This document shows positions 23,672-31,255 of a stretch of 41,719 nucleotides of DNA, piece after piece. How positions within the stretch are numbered: the first letter of the stretch is position 1; the number at the start of each line of letters is the position of its first letter. Position numbers and translations under genes: made by a program. Origin of the DNA: Candidatus Nanohalalkaliarchaeum halalkaliphilum (GTDB lineage Archaea > Nanohalarchaeota > Nanosalinia > Nanosalinales > Nanohalalkaliarchaeaceae); assembly GCA_022729315.1 (NCBI GenBank), contig JALDAF010000003.1, positions 1 through 41,719 of the forward strand, written 5' to 3'. The notes below the pieces were generated by a model that was not told the origin of the DNA, did no database searches, and saw only the letters and a program-made list of their open reading frames with translations.

Positions 23672-25123
23672 ATGCGCTGGACCGTTGTCACCTACTACGT
23701 AGGACTCTTCCTCAGGATTTTCTCAGTGTTACTGCTGGTACCGGTCGCTGTCGGCCGGTACTACGGTGAAAGCTTTGTCGTGATGGAGCCGTTCCTCATC
23801 GCATCGTTTCTTGCGATCGTCTTCGGCTCCCTGCTGACACGGGTCGGGGCAGACCATCGTCCGGAAACCGTGGAGGCCATGGCGATCGCAACGTTTGCAT
23901 GGATCCTGGCGGTCGGACTGGGGGCGATACCGGTGTACACGATCGCGGACGTGTCGATCGTGGACGCGTATTTCGACGCGATGGCAGGGTTCACAACGAC
24001 CGGGATGGATATCATACCGGCCGCGGTACTTGCGGAGTTACCATATTCGCTCCTGTTCTGGCGGGTGTTCATGCAGTGGATCGGCGGACTGGGGATCCTT
24101 ACATTCTTCGTGATGGTGCTCTCCGAGTCCGGCGGTGTGGCCAGTAAACTGGTGTCGCAGGAGGCGAACAAGACAGATTCCGGGGTTATCCGGCCATCCC
24201 TGTTCAACGCCATCAAATCCATGTGGTATGTCTACATCGTTCTGACCATCATCCAGGCGATCCTGCTGTACATGCTGGCGGTTCCCGCGTTCCACGCGGT
24301 CGGACATGCGATGGCAACCCTTCCCACCGGTGGATTCACCACGACAGGAGACTTTGCAGGGATGATGGGTGGTGGCGGCACCCAGGCCGTGCTGACCGTG
24401 TTCATGTTTCTGGGAGCAACTAACTTTCTACTGATCTATGCGCTGTTTCAGGGGGATATCTGGCGCATGATCCGGGACTTCGAGTTCCGCGTATATTTCA
24501 GTGTGTTCGCGGTTGCACTGGCACTCATCGCACTGGACCTGATTGTGAACACGGGGAGAGGATTCCAGGAAGCAGTCTCAACATCACTATTTCATACAGC
24601 AAGCATCGTAAGCTCTTCCGGATTTACGCTTGAGGCTGTTGGGGAGTTTCCAACGTTCTCCAAGGCACTGATCGTTATAATCATGTTTATCGGCGGGTCA
24701 CTCGGCTCCACCACCGGCGGTTTCAAGATGCTCAGGTTCGGGGTCATGTTTAAAGTGGTCCGACAGCACGTCAAATCGCTGACACTTCCGCCCACGGTGA
24801 TGAACCCGGTCGTGGTGAAGGGACGCATCCTCAAGGACCGCGAACTCATCGAGATCACCTCGTTCTTCTTCATCTGGCTCGGTGTGATCGTGACCGGCGG
24901 ACTGATCACGATCTGGTTTTCGCCTCACGGCGTTACGGACGCGATCCAGCTTATGACGTCCGCGGTCGGGACGATGGGTCCGACATTCATCACGGGGGAG
25001 GAGCTCCGGCAGCTTCCCGGAATCGTCAAGATCTCTCTTTCCCTCGGCATGCTTGCTGGCCGTCTAGAGATGCTACCTATCCTCGTCCTCCTGAACCGGG
25101 GGCTGGGACGGTGGATCCGGTAA
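23672..25123 (+). CDS. trkH: Potassium uptake protein TrkH
   Basis: 483 residues from ATG 23672 with AAGGAGAG upstream. The four pore-loop signatures are seen in order: FTTTGMD (107-113), GGFTTTGDF (about 220-228), SSSGFTL (about 318-324) and GTMGPTF near the C-terminus, plus GSLGSTTGGFKMLRF. The last loop has M-G-P in place of the usual V-G-L. The protein forms the membrane pore for K+, gated by TrkA. Halophiles using a salt-in strategy depend on it. Co-transcribed with the MscS gene; trkA lies 1.3 kb downstream past two pilin genes. Confidence 0.95.
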   Translation: MRWTVVTYYVGLFLRIFSVLLLVPVAVGRYYGESFVVMEPFLIASFLAIVFGSLLTRVGADHRPETVEAMAIATFAWILAVGLGAIPVYTIADVSIVDAYFDAMAGFTTTGMDIIPAAVLAELPYSLLFWRVFMQWIGGLGILTFFVMVLSESGGVASKLVSQEANKTDSGVIRPSLFNAIKSMWYVYIVLTIIQAILLYMLAVPAFHAVGHAMATLPTGGFTTTGDFAGMMGGGGTQAVLTVFMFLGATNFLLIYALFQGDIWRMIRDFEFRVYFSVFAVALALIALDLIVNTGRGFQEAVSTSLFHTASIVSSSGFTLEAVGEFPTFSKALIVIIMFIGGSLGSTTGGFKMLRFGVMFKVVRQHVKSLTLPPTVMNPVVVKGRILKDRELIEITSFFFIWLGVIVTGGLITIWFSPHGVTDAIQLMTSAVGTMGPTFITGEELRQLPGIVKISLSLGMLAGRLEMLPILVLLNRGLGRWIR

Positions 25124-25134
25124 AATATACAGAA

Positions 25135-25150
25135 GCTTTTTATACCAGCC
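25135..25150 (+). promoter_or_regulatory. Promoter of the first twin pilin
   Basis: GCTTTTTATACCAGCC is nearly identical to the element before the second pilin (25779-25794). The long spacing to the start gives a leader of about 45 bases, unusual for this window. Confidence 0.6.
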
Positions 25151-25163
25151 GTTCGCTTATCCA

Positions 25164-25194
25164 AACTGTACCATCAACGGTACATTCAACAGTT
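25164..25194 (+). promoter_or_regulatory. Stem-loop in the leader of the first twin pilin
   Basis: Nested inverted repeats: outer AACTGT (25164-25169) with ACAGTT (25189-25194), inner GTACC (25168-25172) with GGTAC (25179-25183). The two share bases, so they may alternate. Lies in the leader, ahead of the start codon; could act in translation control or stability. Confidence 0.4.
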
Positions 25195-25216
25195 AATCCC
25201 ATAGTTGAGGATGAAA

Positions 25217-25696
25217 ATGATGAAATTCAACACATTCAACAATGTGCGAAAAGGTATCACGCCTGTTGTTGCGATCGTCATGCTCCTGATGCTGACGATC
25301 CTCGTGGCAGGAGGCGCATTCGCATTCATCAACACATTCATGGAGGATCAGGAAGGAGATTTACAGGAACAGGTTGCTACGGACATTACCGTTCAAGATG
25401 TTCACTGTGATGGCAGTACCCTGGAATGGACGGTGTCAAACACCGGAGACACGATCGTTGACCGGTCACAGGTGGACATCTTGATCCGCAACGTGGCAAC
25501 GGACAGGTTGACGGACGATTCCCCGCTCGCGTACGAGGAAGCTGGTGCAGAGATGGACATCACAGGATCGGAACGGCACTGGCAAAGCGAGGAAACGGGA
25601 CTCACTGACGAATTCGAACCCGGCACCTCCTACCGCATCACGTTTGACTTTGTCTCCAACCAGGTAGGAACGGCAACCGGTACCTGTACCGGATAG
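25217..25696 (+). CDS. Archaellin/type IV pilin-like protein (twin 1)
   Basis: 159 residues. RKGITPVVAIVMLLMLTILV is the archaeal class III signal peptide: a prepilin peptidase would cut after KG, leaving ITPVVAIV as mature N-terminus. The head (about 120 residues) has two Cys and many Asp/Thr residues. The start could be ATG 25211, 25217 or 25220; GAGG at 25207-25210 fits 25217 best. It shares its signal sequence and the C-terminal ATGTCTG with the following gene. It lies inside the Trk potassium locus. Likely a major or minor pilin of an adhesive pilus. Confidence 0.82.
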   Translation: MMKFNTFNNVRKGITPVVAIVMLLMLTILVAGGAFAFINTFMEDQEGDLQEQVATDITVQDVHCDGSTLEWTVSNTGDTIVDRSQVDILIRNVATDRLTDDSPLAYEEAGAEMDITGSERHWQSEETGLTDEFEPGTSYRITFDFVSNQVGTATGTCTG

Positions 25697-25703
25697 TGTC
25701 CTT

Positions 25704-25740
25704 GAAGGATCCTTCCTATTCCCTTTTCTTTTCTCTTCTC
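25704..25740 (+). terminator. Terminator after twin pilin 1
   Basis: Palindrome GAAGGATCCTTC (25704-25715), eight bases after the stop codon, is followed by a pyrimidine-rich tract with several T runs to 25740, the usual archaeal stop signal. Confidence 0.55.
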
Positions 25741-25778
25741 ATCGTATGTGGAACGTGCGCTGTGTCCCGATAGGTATG

Positions 25779-25794
25779 CTTTTTTATACCAGCA
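25779..25794 (+). promoter_or_regulatory. Promoter of the second twin pilin
   Basis: GCTTTTTTATACCAGC matches the twin 1 promoter in all but one T. A leader of about 35 bases carries the ribosome binding site GGGGGGTG before ATG 25847. Confidence 0.6.
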
Positions 25795-25846
25795 CATGTA
25801 CAGTATGTAACGTGTCTCTTGAGTATAGTTATGGGGGGTGCCAGAT

Positions 25847-26332
25847 ATGGAGAACGTGAGCATGGCAGACAGTGAACGAAAAGGTCTTACGCCTGTAGTT
25901 GCGATTGTCATGCTCCTGATGCTGACGATCCTGGTGACCGGTGGCGCATTTACCTTTATCAACAACTTCATGGATCACCAGGAAAATGAGTTGCAGCGGC
26001 ATATTTCGACCGATGTTGTCGTGAGCGATGTGAACTGCAATGGTGATGAGCTCGAGTTCATCCTCACGAATCAGGGGTCGATGAATGTTGATCTGAATGT
26101 CGTGGATATTTTCATCCGCAACAGGGCAACGGGCAGTTTGACAATGGACTCTCCGATCACCACGAGTTCTCAAGGCAATCCCCCGGAGCTGGAGGTTATG
26201 GGCGAGGATCGTCACTGGAGAGGAACTGAGACGGATCTGATCGATTCGTTTGACCCTGGTTCGACGTACCGGGTTGAGTTTCAGTTCGTCTCCAACGGTG
26301 TCGGACAGGCAACCGGTACCTGTACCGGGTAG
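25847..26332 (+). CDS. Archaellin/type IV pilin-like protein (twin 2)
   Basis: 161 residues, MENVSMADSERKGLTPVVAI start. The signal is RKGLTPVVAIVMLLMLTILVTGG; the head (GDRHWRGTETDLIDSFDPGSTYRVEFQFVSN region near the end) is aligned with twin 1 over most of its length, including the final ATGTCTG, and shows a tandem duplication. The two probably form one filament of different subunits. ATG 25847 is chosen from the upstream G-rich binding site. Separate promoter from twin 1; ends 80 bases before trkA. Confidence 0.82.
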   Translation: MENVSMADSERKGLTPVVAIVMLLMLTILVTGGAFTFINNFMDHQENELQRHISTDVVVSDVNCNGDELEFILTNQGSMNVDLNVVDIFIRNRATGSLTMDSPITTSSQGNPPELEVMGEDRHWRGTETDLIDSFDPGSTYRVEFQFVSNGVGQATGTCTG

Positions 26333-26413
26333 CATCTTCATTCTCCACAGTGCTGTAAGGTGTCCGTGCGTCAATAACATTAAATAGGGAGCGACGCCAA
26401 GGTTTTGTTGTCT

Positions 26414-27073
26414 ATGTATATCATTCTCGTGGGGATCAACACGATCAGTCGGCGGCTGATCGAGGAGCTGTCACAGAACCATGATCTGGTTGTCGTGGAG
26501 GAGGATAAGGAGAAGGCTGAACGGGTGTACGCGGATACGGCGGCGACCATCGTGAACGGGTCTCCGACCACCCTGTCTGTACTGGAGGATGCGGGGATCT
26601 CCAAGGCGGATGTGCTTGTTACGGTGCAGAAGGATGACAACGAGAACATGGTGATCTCGATGATCGGGAAGAAGTACGGTGTTCCCAAGGTGGTGACCCG
26701 GCTGGAGAACACTGACTACCGGGATATATACAATATTCTCGAGGTGAACACGATCGAGTACACGGACATCGTGTACGGCGAGTTCATGTCTGTCATCGAG
26801 CACCCGGCGATCGTAAAGATCGCGAACGTTGGTGCTGGGAAGGAGATCCTGGAGCTGGTGGTCCGGAAAGGATCGGAGTTCGACGGGTTGCGGATCGATG
26901 AGATACGGAACCTGAAACATTTTCCGCGGGATGATGTGGAGTTTTCTGCCGTGCTCCGTGACGAAGATGTTATCCGGCCGCGTGACACGTTCCGGGTTCA
27001 GAGCGGTGACTCGATCATCGTGATCATCGATCCATCGGTCAAGGGAACACTCAACAAGATCCTGGGACGATAA
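26414..27073 (+). CDS. trkA: TrkA, potassium uptake regulator
   Basis: 219 residues. An RCK-N Rossmann domain (MYIILVGINTISRRLIEEL, then VVVEEDKEKAE and IVNGSPTTLSVLEDAGI) is followed by an RCK-C domain (about 135-215; FDGLRIDEI, FSAVLRDEDVIRPRDTFRVQSGD). The nucleotide loop is GINTIS instead of GxGxxG, so binding may differ. It gates TrkH in response to NAD or ATP. Leaderless: ATTAAATAG is 27-35 bases before ATG 26414. Separated from trkH by the twin pilins. Confidence 0.93.
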   Translation: MYIILVGINTISRRLIEELSQNHDLVVVEEDKEKAERVYADTAATIVNGSPTTLSVLEDAGISKADVLVTVQKDDNENMVISMIGKKYGVPKVVTRLENTDYRDIYNILEVNTIEYTDIVYGEFMSVIEHPAIVKIANVGAGKEILELVVRKGSEFDGLRIDEIRNLKHFPRDDVEFSAVLRDEDVIRPRDTFRVQSGDSIIVIIDPSVKGTLNKILGR

Positions 27074-27090
27074 AAGGAGACTGTACTGGT

Positions 27091-27252
27091 TCAGGGATCG
27101 AACAACAGCACGCCGAGGGCCGCTCCGAGGATCGCTGCACCAAGTACCCACATCAACTGTTCTGTTGCAACGATCGCGCCGTGCCACTGCAGGATACTTG
27201 CAAGATAGATCGCGATGATCGACACGCCGGTGATTCCCATCAACGCCCTCAT
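27091..27252 (-). CDS. Small two-helix membrane protein, unknown
   Basis: 53 residues, MRALMGITGVSIIAIYLASI start; helices at about 5-20 and 31-50 separated by a short QWHGAIVATE loop, ending LLFDP. The minus-strand frame was read directly. ATG 27252 lies about 27 bases from the shared TATA-like box (27274-27284), supporting a real, leaderless gene. No family recognised. Confidence 0.55.
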   Translation of the reverse strand: MRALMGITGVSIIAIYLASILQWHGAIVATEQLMWVLGAAILGAALGVLLFDP

Positions 27253-27273
27253 ACTGTTGCTACTACATGGTAA

Positions 27274-27284
27274 TTTCTTAAATG
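27274..27284. promoter_or_regulatory. TATA box shared by two tiny membrane protein genes
   Basis: TTTCTTAAATG is the only TATA-like element in the 55-base gap between the divergent starts 27252 and 27308 and lies about 27 bases from one and 29 from the other. Confidence 0.5.
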
Positions 27285-27307
27285 TCTGGTGGGATAAAGA
27301 CAGGTGT

Positions 27308-27496
27308 ATGAACTGGTATACGGTGTTTTTCGTCGGTGTCGCGGTCGGTATGCTGGTGTTGCTCCTGTTCGGTCAGGCACAACATACAGCGCTACCTGTT
27401 CCGGAGATCCGGTGGACGGTGGATGTGACCAAATACCTGTTCTCATTGTTCATTGCAGTCATCCTGTTTGTCGGAATGTTCTGGTATTTCTCCTGA
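27308..27496 (+). CDS. Small two-helix membrane protein, unknown
   Basis: 62 residues, MNWYTVFFVGVAVGMLVLLL start, two hydrophobic helices (about 5-22 and 40-60) joined by a polar loop with PVPEIRWTVD. Convergent with the kinase-like gene, six bases apart. Divergent twin of the 53-residue gene: both could be in one membrane complex (inference). Confidence 0.6.
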   Translation: MNWYTVFFVGVAVGMLVLLLFGQAQHTALPVPEIRWTVDVTKYLFSLFIAVILFVGMFWYFS

Positions 27497-27501
27497 GTAG
27501 T

Positions 27502-28386
27502 TCAGAGGTACTGTTTCAGGTCAGAAACCGTGTTTTCAACCGCGTTTTGCGTCCATTCCGGGTTCTTCGCCCATAGTTTTGCCGCGAACGGTGAGGAGAT
27601 GCCCGCACCGATATCTGCGCACAGCGGAATGTCCTCGCCGTATCCCTCCTCGATACCGTTTCGGACCGCGTTGTACCGGTCCGCTGGGAGGTGTCGGGCA
27701 TCAGAAAGCAGGGTGAGCATATCAAGAAACTTGTCACTTTCATATGCGTCATCGGTCGCGTACTCGTGGTCGATGGACCAGATATTCCGGTTCTCATCGA
27801 TCATGTAGTTGTTCAACAGGTTATCGTCCAGCGCGTATCCGCGGCTGTGAAGGGTCTGCATCGCGTCACCGATGGTTACGGCAGCCTCGTACACGTCCGT
27901 GGTTTCTGCGGTTTCCGCGTACTGTTTCATGCTTTCCCCTGAGACGTGTTCGAATTCAATGTGTTGATCGCCGTACGCAGTGATATCAGGAGCGTACAGT
28001 GGTGTGTCCTCCAGGATGTCCGTCCATCTCCGTTCCATCCGCATCCTGTCCTCCCTGCTTGTGTAAGAGACCCCGTGTGTCGCATCCGAGAGGAGATGGA
28101 TCGCATCGTCCACAGGCATGTTCAGGACGGACTGCTTCATCTCGTTCGACACCAGTTTCCGGTAAACCTGTTTCACGTCTGCCGTGCTGGTCTGCCGTGC
28201 AATATTCTCCACGATACGGGGCAGGATCTTCCCTGCTGTCTCATTCAAAGAGGTCAGCGGATAGTCTTCATACTCTTTCACCACGGTCCCGTAATCGGTA
28301 ACGGCGACACTGTTCGTCACACCCTCTTCGACCGGTTCACCGGCCTCCATCCGTTCAGTAAAGTAGTGTTCTGGCTTCCATTCCAT
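27502..28386 (-). CDS. Protein kinase/phosphotransferase-like protein
   Basis: 294 residues. A kinase-like C-terminal lobe: catalytic loop YALDDNLLNNYMI (about residues 193-205, D-x4-N) and metal-binding SIDHEYATDD, resembling choline kinase/APH and Bud32-type IDFExA. The N-terminal lobe (GVTNSVAVTDYGTVVKEYED) could supply the ATP-binding Lys (VVKEY). An N-terminal four-helix insertion (about 50-110) is unusual. Substrate unknown. 23 bases after infB on the same strand, so likely cotranscribed with translation genes. Confidence 0.65.
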   Translation of the reverse strand: MEWKPEHYFTERMEAGEPVEEGVTNSVAVTDYGTVVKEYEDYPLTSLNETAGKILPRIVENIARQTSTADVKQVYRKLVSNEMKQSVLNMPVDDAIHLLSDATHGVSYTSREDRMRMERRWTDILEDTPLYAPDITAYGDQHIEFEHVSGESMKQYAETAETTDVYEAAVTIGDAMQTLHSRGYALDDNLLNNYMIDENRNIWSIDHEYATDDAYESDKFLDMLTLLSDARHLPADRYNAVRNGIEEGYGEDIPLCADIGAGISSPFAAKLWAKNPEWTQNAVENTVSDLKQYL

Positions 28387-28409
28387 CGAGCATCATCTCA
28401 GAACGCTTA

Positions 28410-30215
28410 TCAACCCAGTTTCCACCGCGGATCCTGCTTATCCTTGATCTCCACGATATCCTCCAGCACCTGCAGTTCGCCGGCTGTGAACGCGTCCTCC
28501 ATCCGCCGGATAATCCTGTAATCCTTGCTGGACAGGTCGGTGTACAGTTCGTCACCCTCCTCCACCTGCCGGCCGATCGTGATACTGGTGATGGACACGG
28601 CGACCTCATCCCCTTTCGTTGCAGAATCGATGCTGTCACCTTCCTCCTGGATGGATTTGACCCTGCCTCGTTTCTCCCCGTTCCCATCCATCAATGCAGA
28701 TCCCGTGTTCAGCACACCGTCAAGGATCTCCACGCCGACAACGGCAGGATCCGAGCTGCGGAACACGTGATCCGGCATCAACCGGATCTTCGCTGGCCGG
28801 GTAATATTCTGCATGACGGCCTCCCGCTGCTGTACTTCCAGTTCCTGCACCATCTCCTCGTACCGATCCACGAGATCGTAGATGATGTCGCTCTGTATAT
28901 AGGTGATATCCGTGTTCTCCAGCTGCTGCGCTGCCGTATCCGTGGCCCCGGTGTTGAACGCGAGAACGGTCTGGTGTTTCCGTTCCTCTTCCTGTGTCGC
29001 CTCGATCACGTCCTTCTTTGTCACCTGTCCGACCTCTGCATGTTTCACCGGAATATCCTTCTCCTGCAGCACATCCATCACCGCCTCCAGACTTCCAAGG
29101 GAATCCGCACGGACGATGATACCGGAGGTCGCGGTCGGGAACTCGAACGCCTCCAGTTCCGCCGCAACCTCTTCCACCGCCTCCTGTACGGCATCCTCGT
29201 CGGATCCGTCCACGGCACGGACCGGGACCCCAGCTGTCACGTCATCGATACCGGGCGCCGCGATCTTGATACCGGCCGCCGCCGTGACTGCTTCGATAGA
29301 CTGGAAATCACGTTCCGTCCGGATCTCGCTGAGCGGGGACGGCTCCAGTAATGCTTTTATCGACGTTACGACCGGCTCCTGCCGGCTGCCGATGACAAGC
29401 GTATCGGTTTTATGGAGTACTCCGTTGTACAGTATCACATCAAGCGTCGTACCGAACCCTTTCACCTCGTTCACTTCAAGCACGGTTCCTTCCGCACCCT
29501 CAGGATGCATCTCCAGCCGGTCGGACAGGTAGCGCTGTGCCAGCCCGGAGATCACCATCAGCAGGTCGGGGATGCCCTCTCCCGTCTCGGCGGAGATCGG
29601 GACCACACCGATCTTGTCCGTGAAATCGTCCACACGGTCGTACCGGTCAACGGTGAACCCGAGGTCGGAGAACTCTGCCATCAGTTCGTAAATGGTTTCA
29701 TCCAGCTGTTTCTGCAACCGTTCACCCTGGTTCCGGTAGTTCAACAGAAAGCTGCCTTCACTGCTCTTCCATCCCCGCATCGTATCGATCTTGTTTAACG
29801 CGACGACAAACGGTGTCCCGGATTCTTTCAGGATATCGATCGCCTCCCTTGTCTGCGGCTGCACCCCGTTCGACACATCCACGACCACCACCGCGATGTC
29901 GGAGAGTGACCCGCCCCGTTTCCGCAGTGATGCGAACGCAGCGTGACCGGGCGTGTCAATGAACAGCAGGCCCGGTATTTGCAGTTCCGTCCCGAGTTCT
30001 TCCAGCAAATCCCCGCTCAGTTCCTCTATTTTATCGATCGGTACGGAGGTAGAACCGATCATCTGGGTGATGCCGCCGGACTCCTTCTCTGCCAGTACCG
30101 ATCCACGGATATGGTCAAGAAGTGTCGTCTTTCCTGCATCAACATGTCCAAGAACAGAGATGATCGGCTGCCTGATGCGCTGTTTCGTGTCCTGCTGCTG
30201 TTCTGCGTCTTCCAT
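28410..30215 (-). CDS. infB: Translation initiation factor aIF5B (IF2-type)
   Basis: 601 residues, usual archaeal length. GTPase promoting ribosomal subunit joining. G1 VLGHVDAGKTTLLD, switch I GGITQMIGSTSVP, DTPGHAAF, ALNKID, SAETGEG, then beta-barrel and tail ending RRMEDAFTAGELQVLEDIVEIKDKQDPRWKLG (partial recognition). ATG 30215 is preferred to GTG 30224 (GGTGG just upstream). A separate promoter (TTTATAAAG, about 30265-30274) gives a leader of about 27 bases. It follows the ribosomal protein operon. Confidence 0.96.
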   Translation of the reverse strand: MEDAEQQQDTKQRIRQPIISVLGHVDAGKTTLLDHIRGSVLAEKESGGITQMIGSTSVPIDKIEELSGDLLEELGTELQIPGLLFIDTPGHAAFASLRKRGGSLSDIAVVVVDVSNGVQPQTREAIDILKESGTPFVVALNKIDTMRGWKSSEGSFLLNYRNQGERLQKQLDETIYELMAEFSDLGFTVDRYDRVDDFTDKIGVVPISAETGEGIPDLLMVISGLAQRYLSDRLEMHPEGAEGTVLEVNEVKGFGTTLDVILYNGVLHKTDTLVIGSRQEPVVTSIKALLEPSPLSEIRTERDFQSIEAVTAAAGIKIAAPGIDDVTAGVPVRAVDGSDEDAVQEAVEEVAAELEAFEFPTATSGIIVRADSLGSLEAVMDVLQEKDIPVKHAEVGQVTKKDVIEATQEEERKHQTVLAFNTGATDTAAQQLENTDITYIQSDIIYDLVDRYEEMVQELEVQQREAVMQNITRPAKIRLMPDHVFRSSDPAVVGVEILDGVLNTGSALMDGNGEKRGRVKSIQEEGDSIDSATKGDEVAVSITSITIGRQVEEGDELYTDLSSKDYRIIRRMEDAFTAGELQVLEDIVEIKDKQDPRWKLG

Positions 30216-30340
30216 GAGAACCACCGCTAATGACCGCGTTCACAGAGAAACACGTCATAAAGAGCTTTATAAACGTATTATGTGGCGCGGTGAGGGGATG
30301 GTGAACACATCCCTGGAATCGCACCATTCATGAATGTTCA

Positions 30341-30493
30341 TCAATTATGTTCTGCGTACTGCAGGTTCCTGCCTTTCTCCCAGTTCTTCTGGCACTTCGC
30401 CGAGCAGAAATGATGCCGTGTGCCATCTGCCTGGATGAACAGCTTCCCACCGGTCTTCTCCAGTGTGTCTCCACAGTACGTACAATCTGTCAT
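30341..30493 (-). CDS. rpl24e: 50S ribosomal protein eL24
   Basis: 50 residues, too short for the longer frames but unmistakable: MTDCTYCGDTLEKTGGKLFI start, zinc ligands CTYC (4-7) and the second pair CSAKC (30-34), with RHHFC and QKNWEKGRN, ending YAEHN. The stop codon TGA is at 30343-30341. Third gene of the L7Ae-S28e-L24e operon. The 79-base gap before it carries two hairpins. Confidence 0.95.
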   Translation of the reverse strand: MTDCTYCGDTLEKTGGKLFIQADGTRHHFCSAKCQKNWEKGRNLQYAEHN

Positions 30494-30527
30494 GTATCTG
30501 TCACCTTGTTATGTAGTTGCTCAGAGC

Positions 30528-30572
30528 GAAAATCGAGGATTTTCTTATCTTCGATTCAATTCGCATTGAATC
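30528..30572 (-). promoter_or_regulatory. Tandem hairpins between rps28e and rpl24e
   Basis: In the mRNA, GATTCAAT-GCGA-ATTGAATC (30572-30553) is a perfect 8-bp stem with a GNRA tetraloop right after the S28e stop; GAAAATC-CTC-GATTTTC (30544-30528) is a perfect 7-bp stem. No T run follows. They may slow decay, set mRNA cleavage or tune L24e output. Confidence 0.5.
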
Positions 30573-30752
30573 TCAGCCCTCCATTTCTGTTTCCTGGAGG
30601 ATGAGGATATCCTGTTCGCGTACCGGGCCCATCACGTCACGGACAAGGATCTTCCCCTTGTCGTTACCTTCAACGATCTTGCAGCGGACCTTCTGCACGC
30701 CTCTGTGTCCTGTCTTTCCAAGTACCTGAATGACTTCTGCTGGTACGCCCAT
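30573..30752 (-). CDS. rps28e: 30S ribosomal protein eS28
   Basis: 59 residues, [20 protein letters not shown] start and the C-terminal [20 protein letters not shown], matching the family over full length. Second gene of the operon; its start is 13 bases after the L7Ae stop. Binds near the decoding centre/exit on the small subunit. Confidence 0.96.
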   Translation of the reverse strand: MGVPAEVIQVLGKTGHRGVQKVRCKIVEGNDKGKILVRDVMGPVREQDILILQETEMEG

Positions 30753-30765
30753 TGGTTACACCTTG

Positions 30766-31125
30766 TTACGCGAGTTCCTCGACCTTGGTAGCGATGTCCT
30801 TAACATCGTCGCCTGCTGATCCGGGATCCGTGATTGCGACGGCACTGGTACGGACGTTGAGTCCTGCTGCAAGTCCCAGTTCATCTTTCTCCGGGACGAA
30901 CGTGTATGCGATACCGTTCTCCTCACAGAGTGCAGGGAGATGCATCACGATCTCAGGGGGTTCAACATCACCAGCGATCACAACGAGATCTGCCTCTGCG
31001 CGTTCGATCGCTTTTGTCACTTCGTTTGTACCTTTCCGGATCTTTCCTGTATCACGCGCCCGTTCCACGGCATTGTAAGTGCTCTCTGCCAGGGAGTCAG
31101 GAACGTCAAACTGTGCGTAGCTCAT
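30766..31125 (-). CDS. rpl7ae: Ribosomal protein eL8/L7Ae
   Basis: 119 residues; [30 protein letters not shown] identifies L7Ae. It binds kink-turns in 23S rRNA, box C/D and H/ACA guide RNAs and RNase P RNA. First gene of the operon. The TATA element at 31181-31195 gives a leader of about 33 bases with a kink-turn-like loop overlapping the ribosome binding site GAGGTGG, suggesting self-regulation. Confidence 0.96.
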   Translation of the reverse strand: MSYAQFDVPDSLAESTYNAVERARDTGKIRKGTNEVTKAIERAEADLVVIAGDVEPPEIVMHLPALCEENGIAYTFVPEKDELGLAAGLNVRTSAVAITDPGSAGDDVKDIATKVEELA

Positions 31126-31129
31126 ATCT

Positions 31130-31154
31130 TTCCACCTCGTATCATCGGCTTGAA
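31130..31154 (-). promoter_or_regulatory. Kink-loop-like element in the L7Ae leader overlapping the ribosome binding site
   Basis: The mRNA reads GCC-GAU-GA-UAC-GA-GGU: three-base bulge GAU, tandem sheared G-A pairs (GA/GA), stem GCC/GGU and outer UUC/GAA. The second GA and the GGU are part of the binding site GAGGUGG, five bases before AUG. L7Ae binding would hide it. Kink-turns in L7Ae leaders are known in some archaea. Confidence 0.5.
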
Positions 31155-31180
31155 CAACTGTGTTCGATTAAGCATACACT

Positions 31181-31195
31181 ATTAAATTTATAAAT
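31181..31195 (-). promoter_or_regulatory. TATA box of the L7Ae operon
   Basis: Minus-strand ATTTATAAATTTAAT is a strong TATA element; a start about 25 bases on falls near 31158, just ahead of the kink-loop element. Confidence 0.6.
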
Positions 31196-31255
31196 GTCTC
31201 CAGCGGGCTTTGACTGCGTTTGTGCCGCGTACGTTTCAGTAAGAAGAAGTAACGG

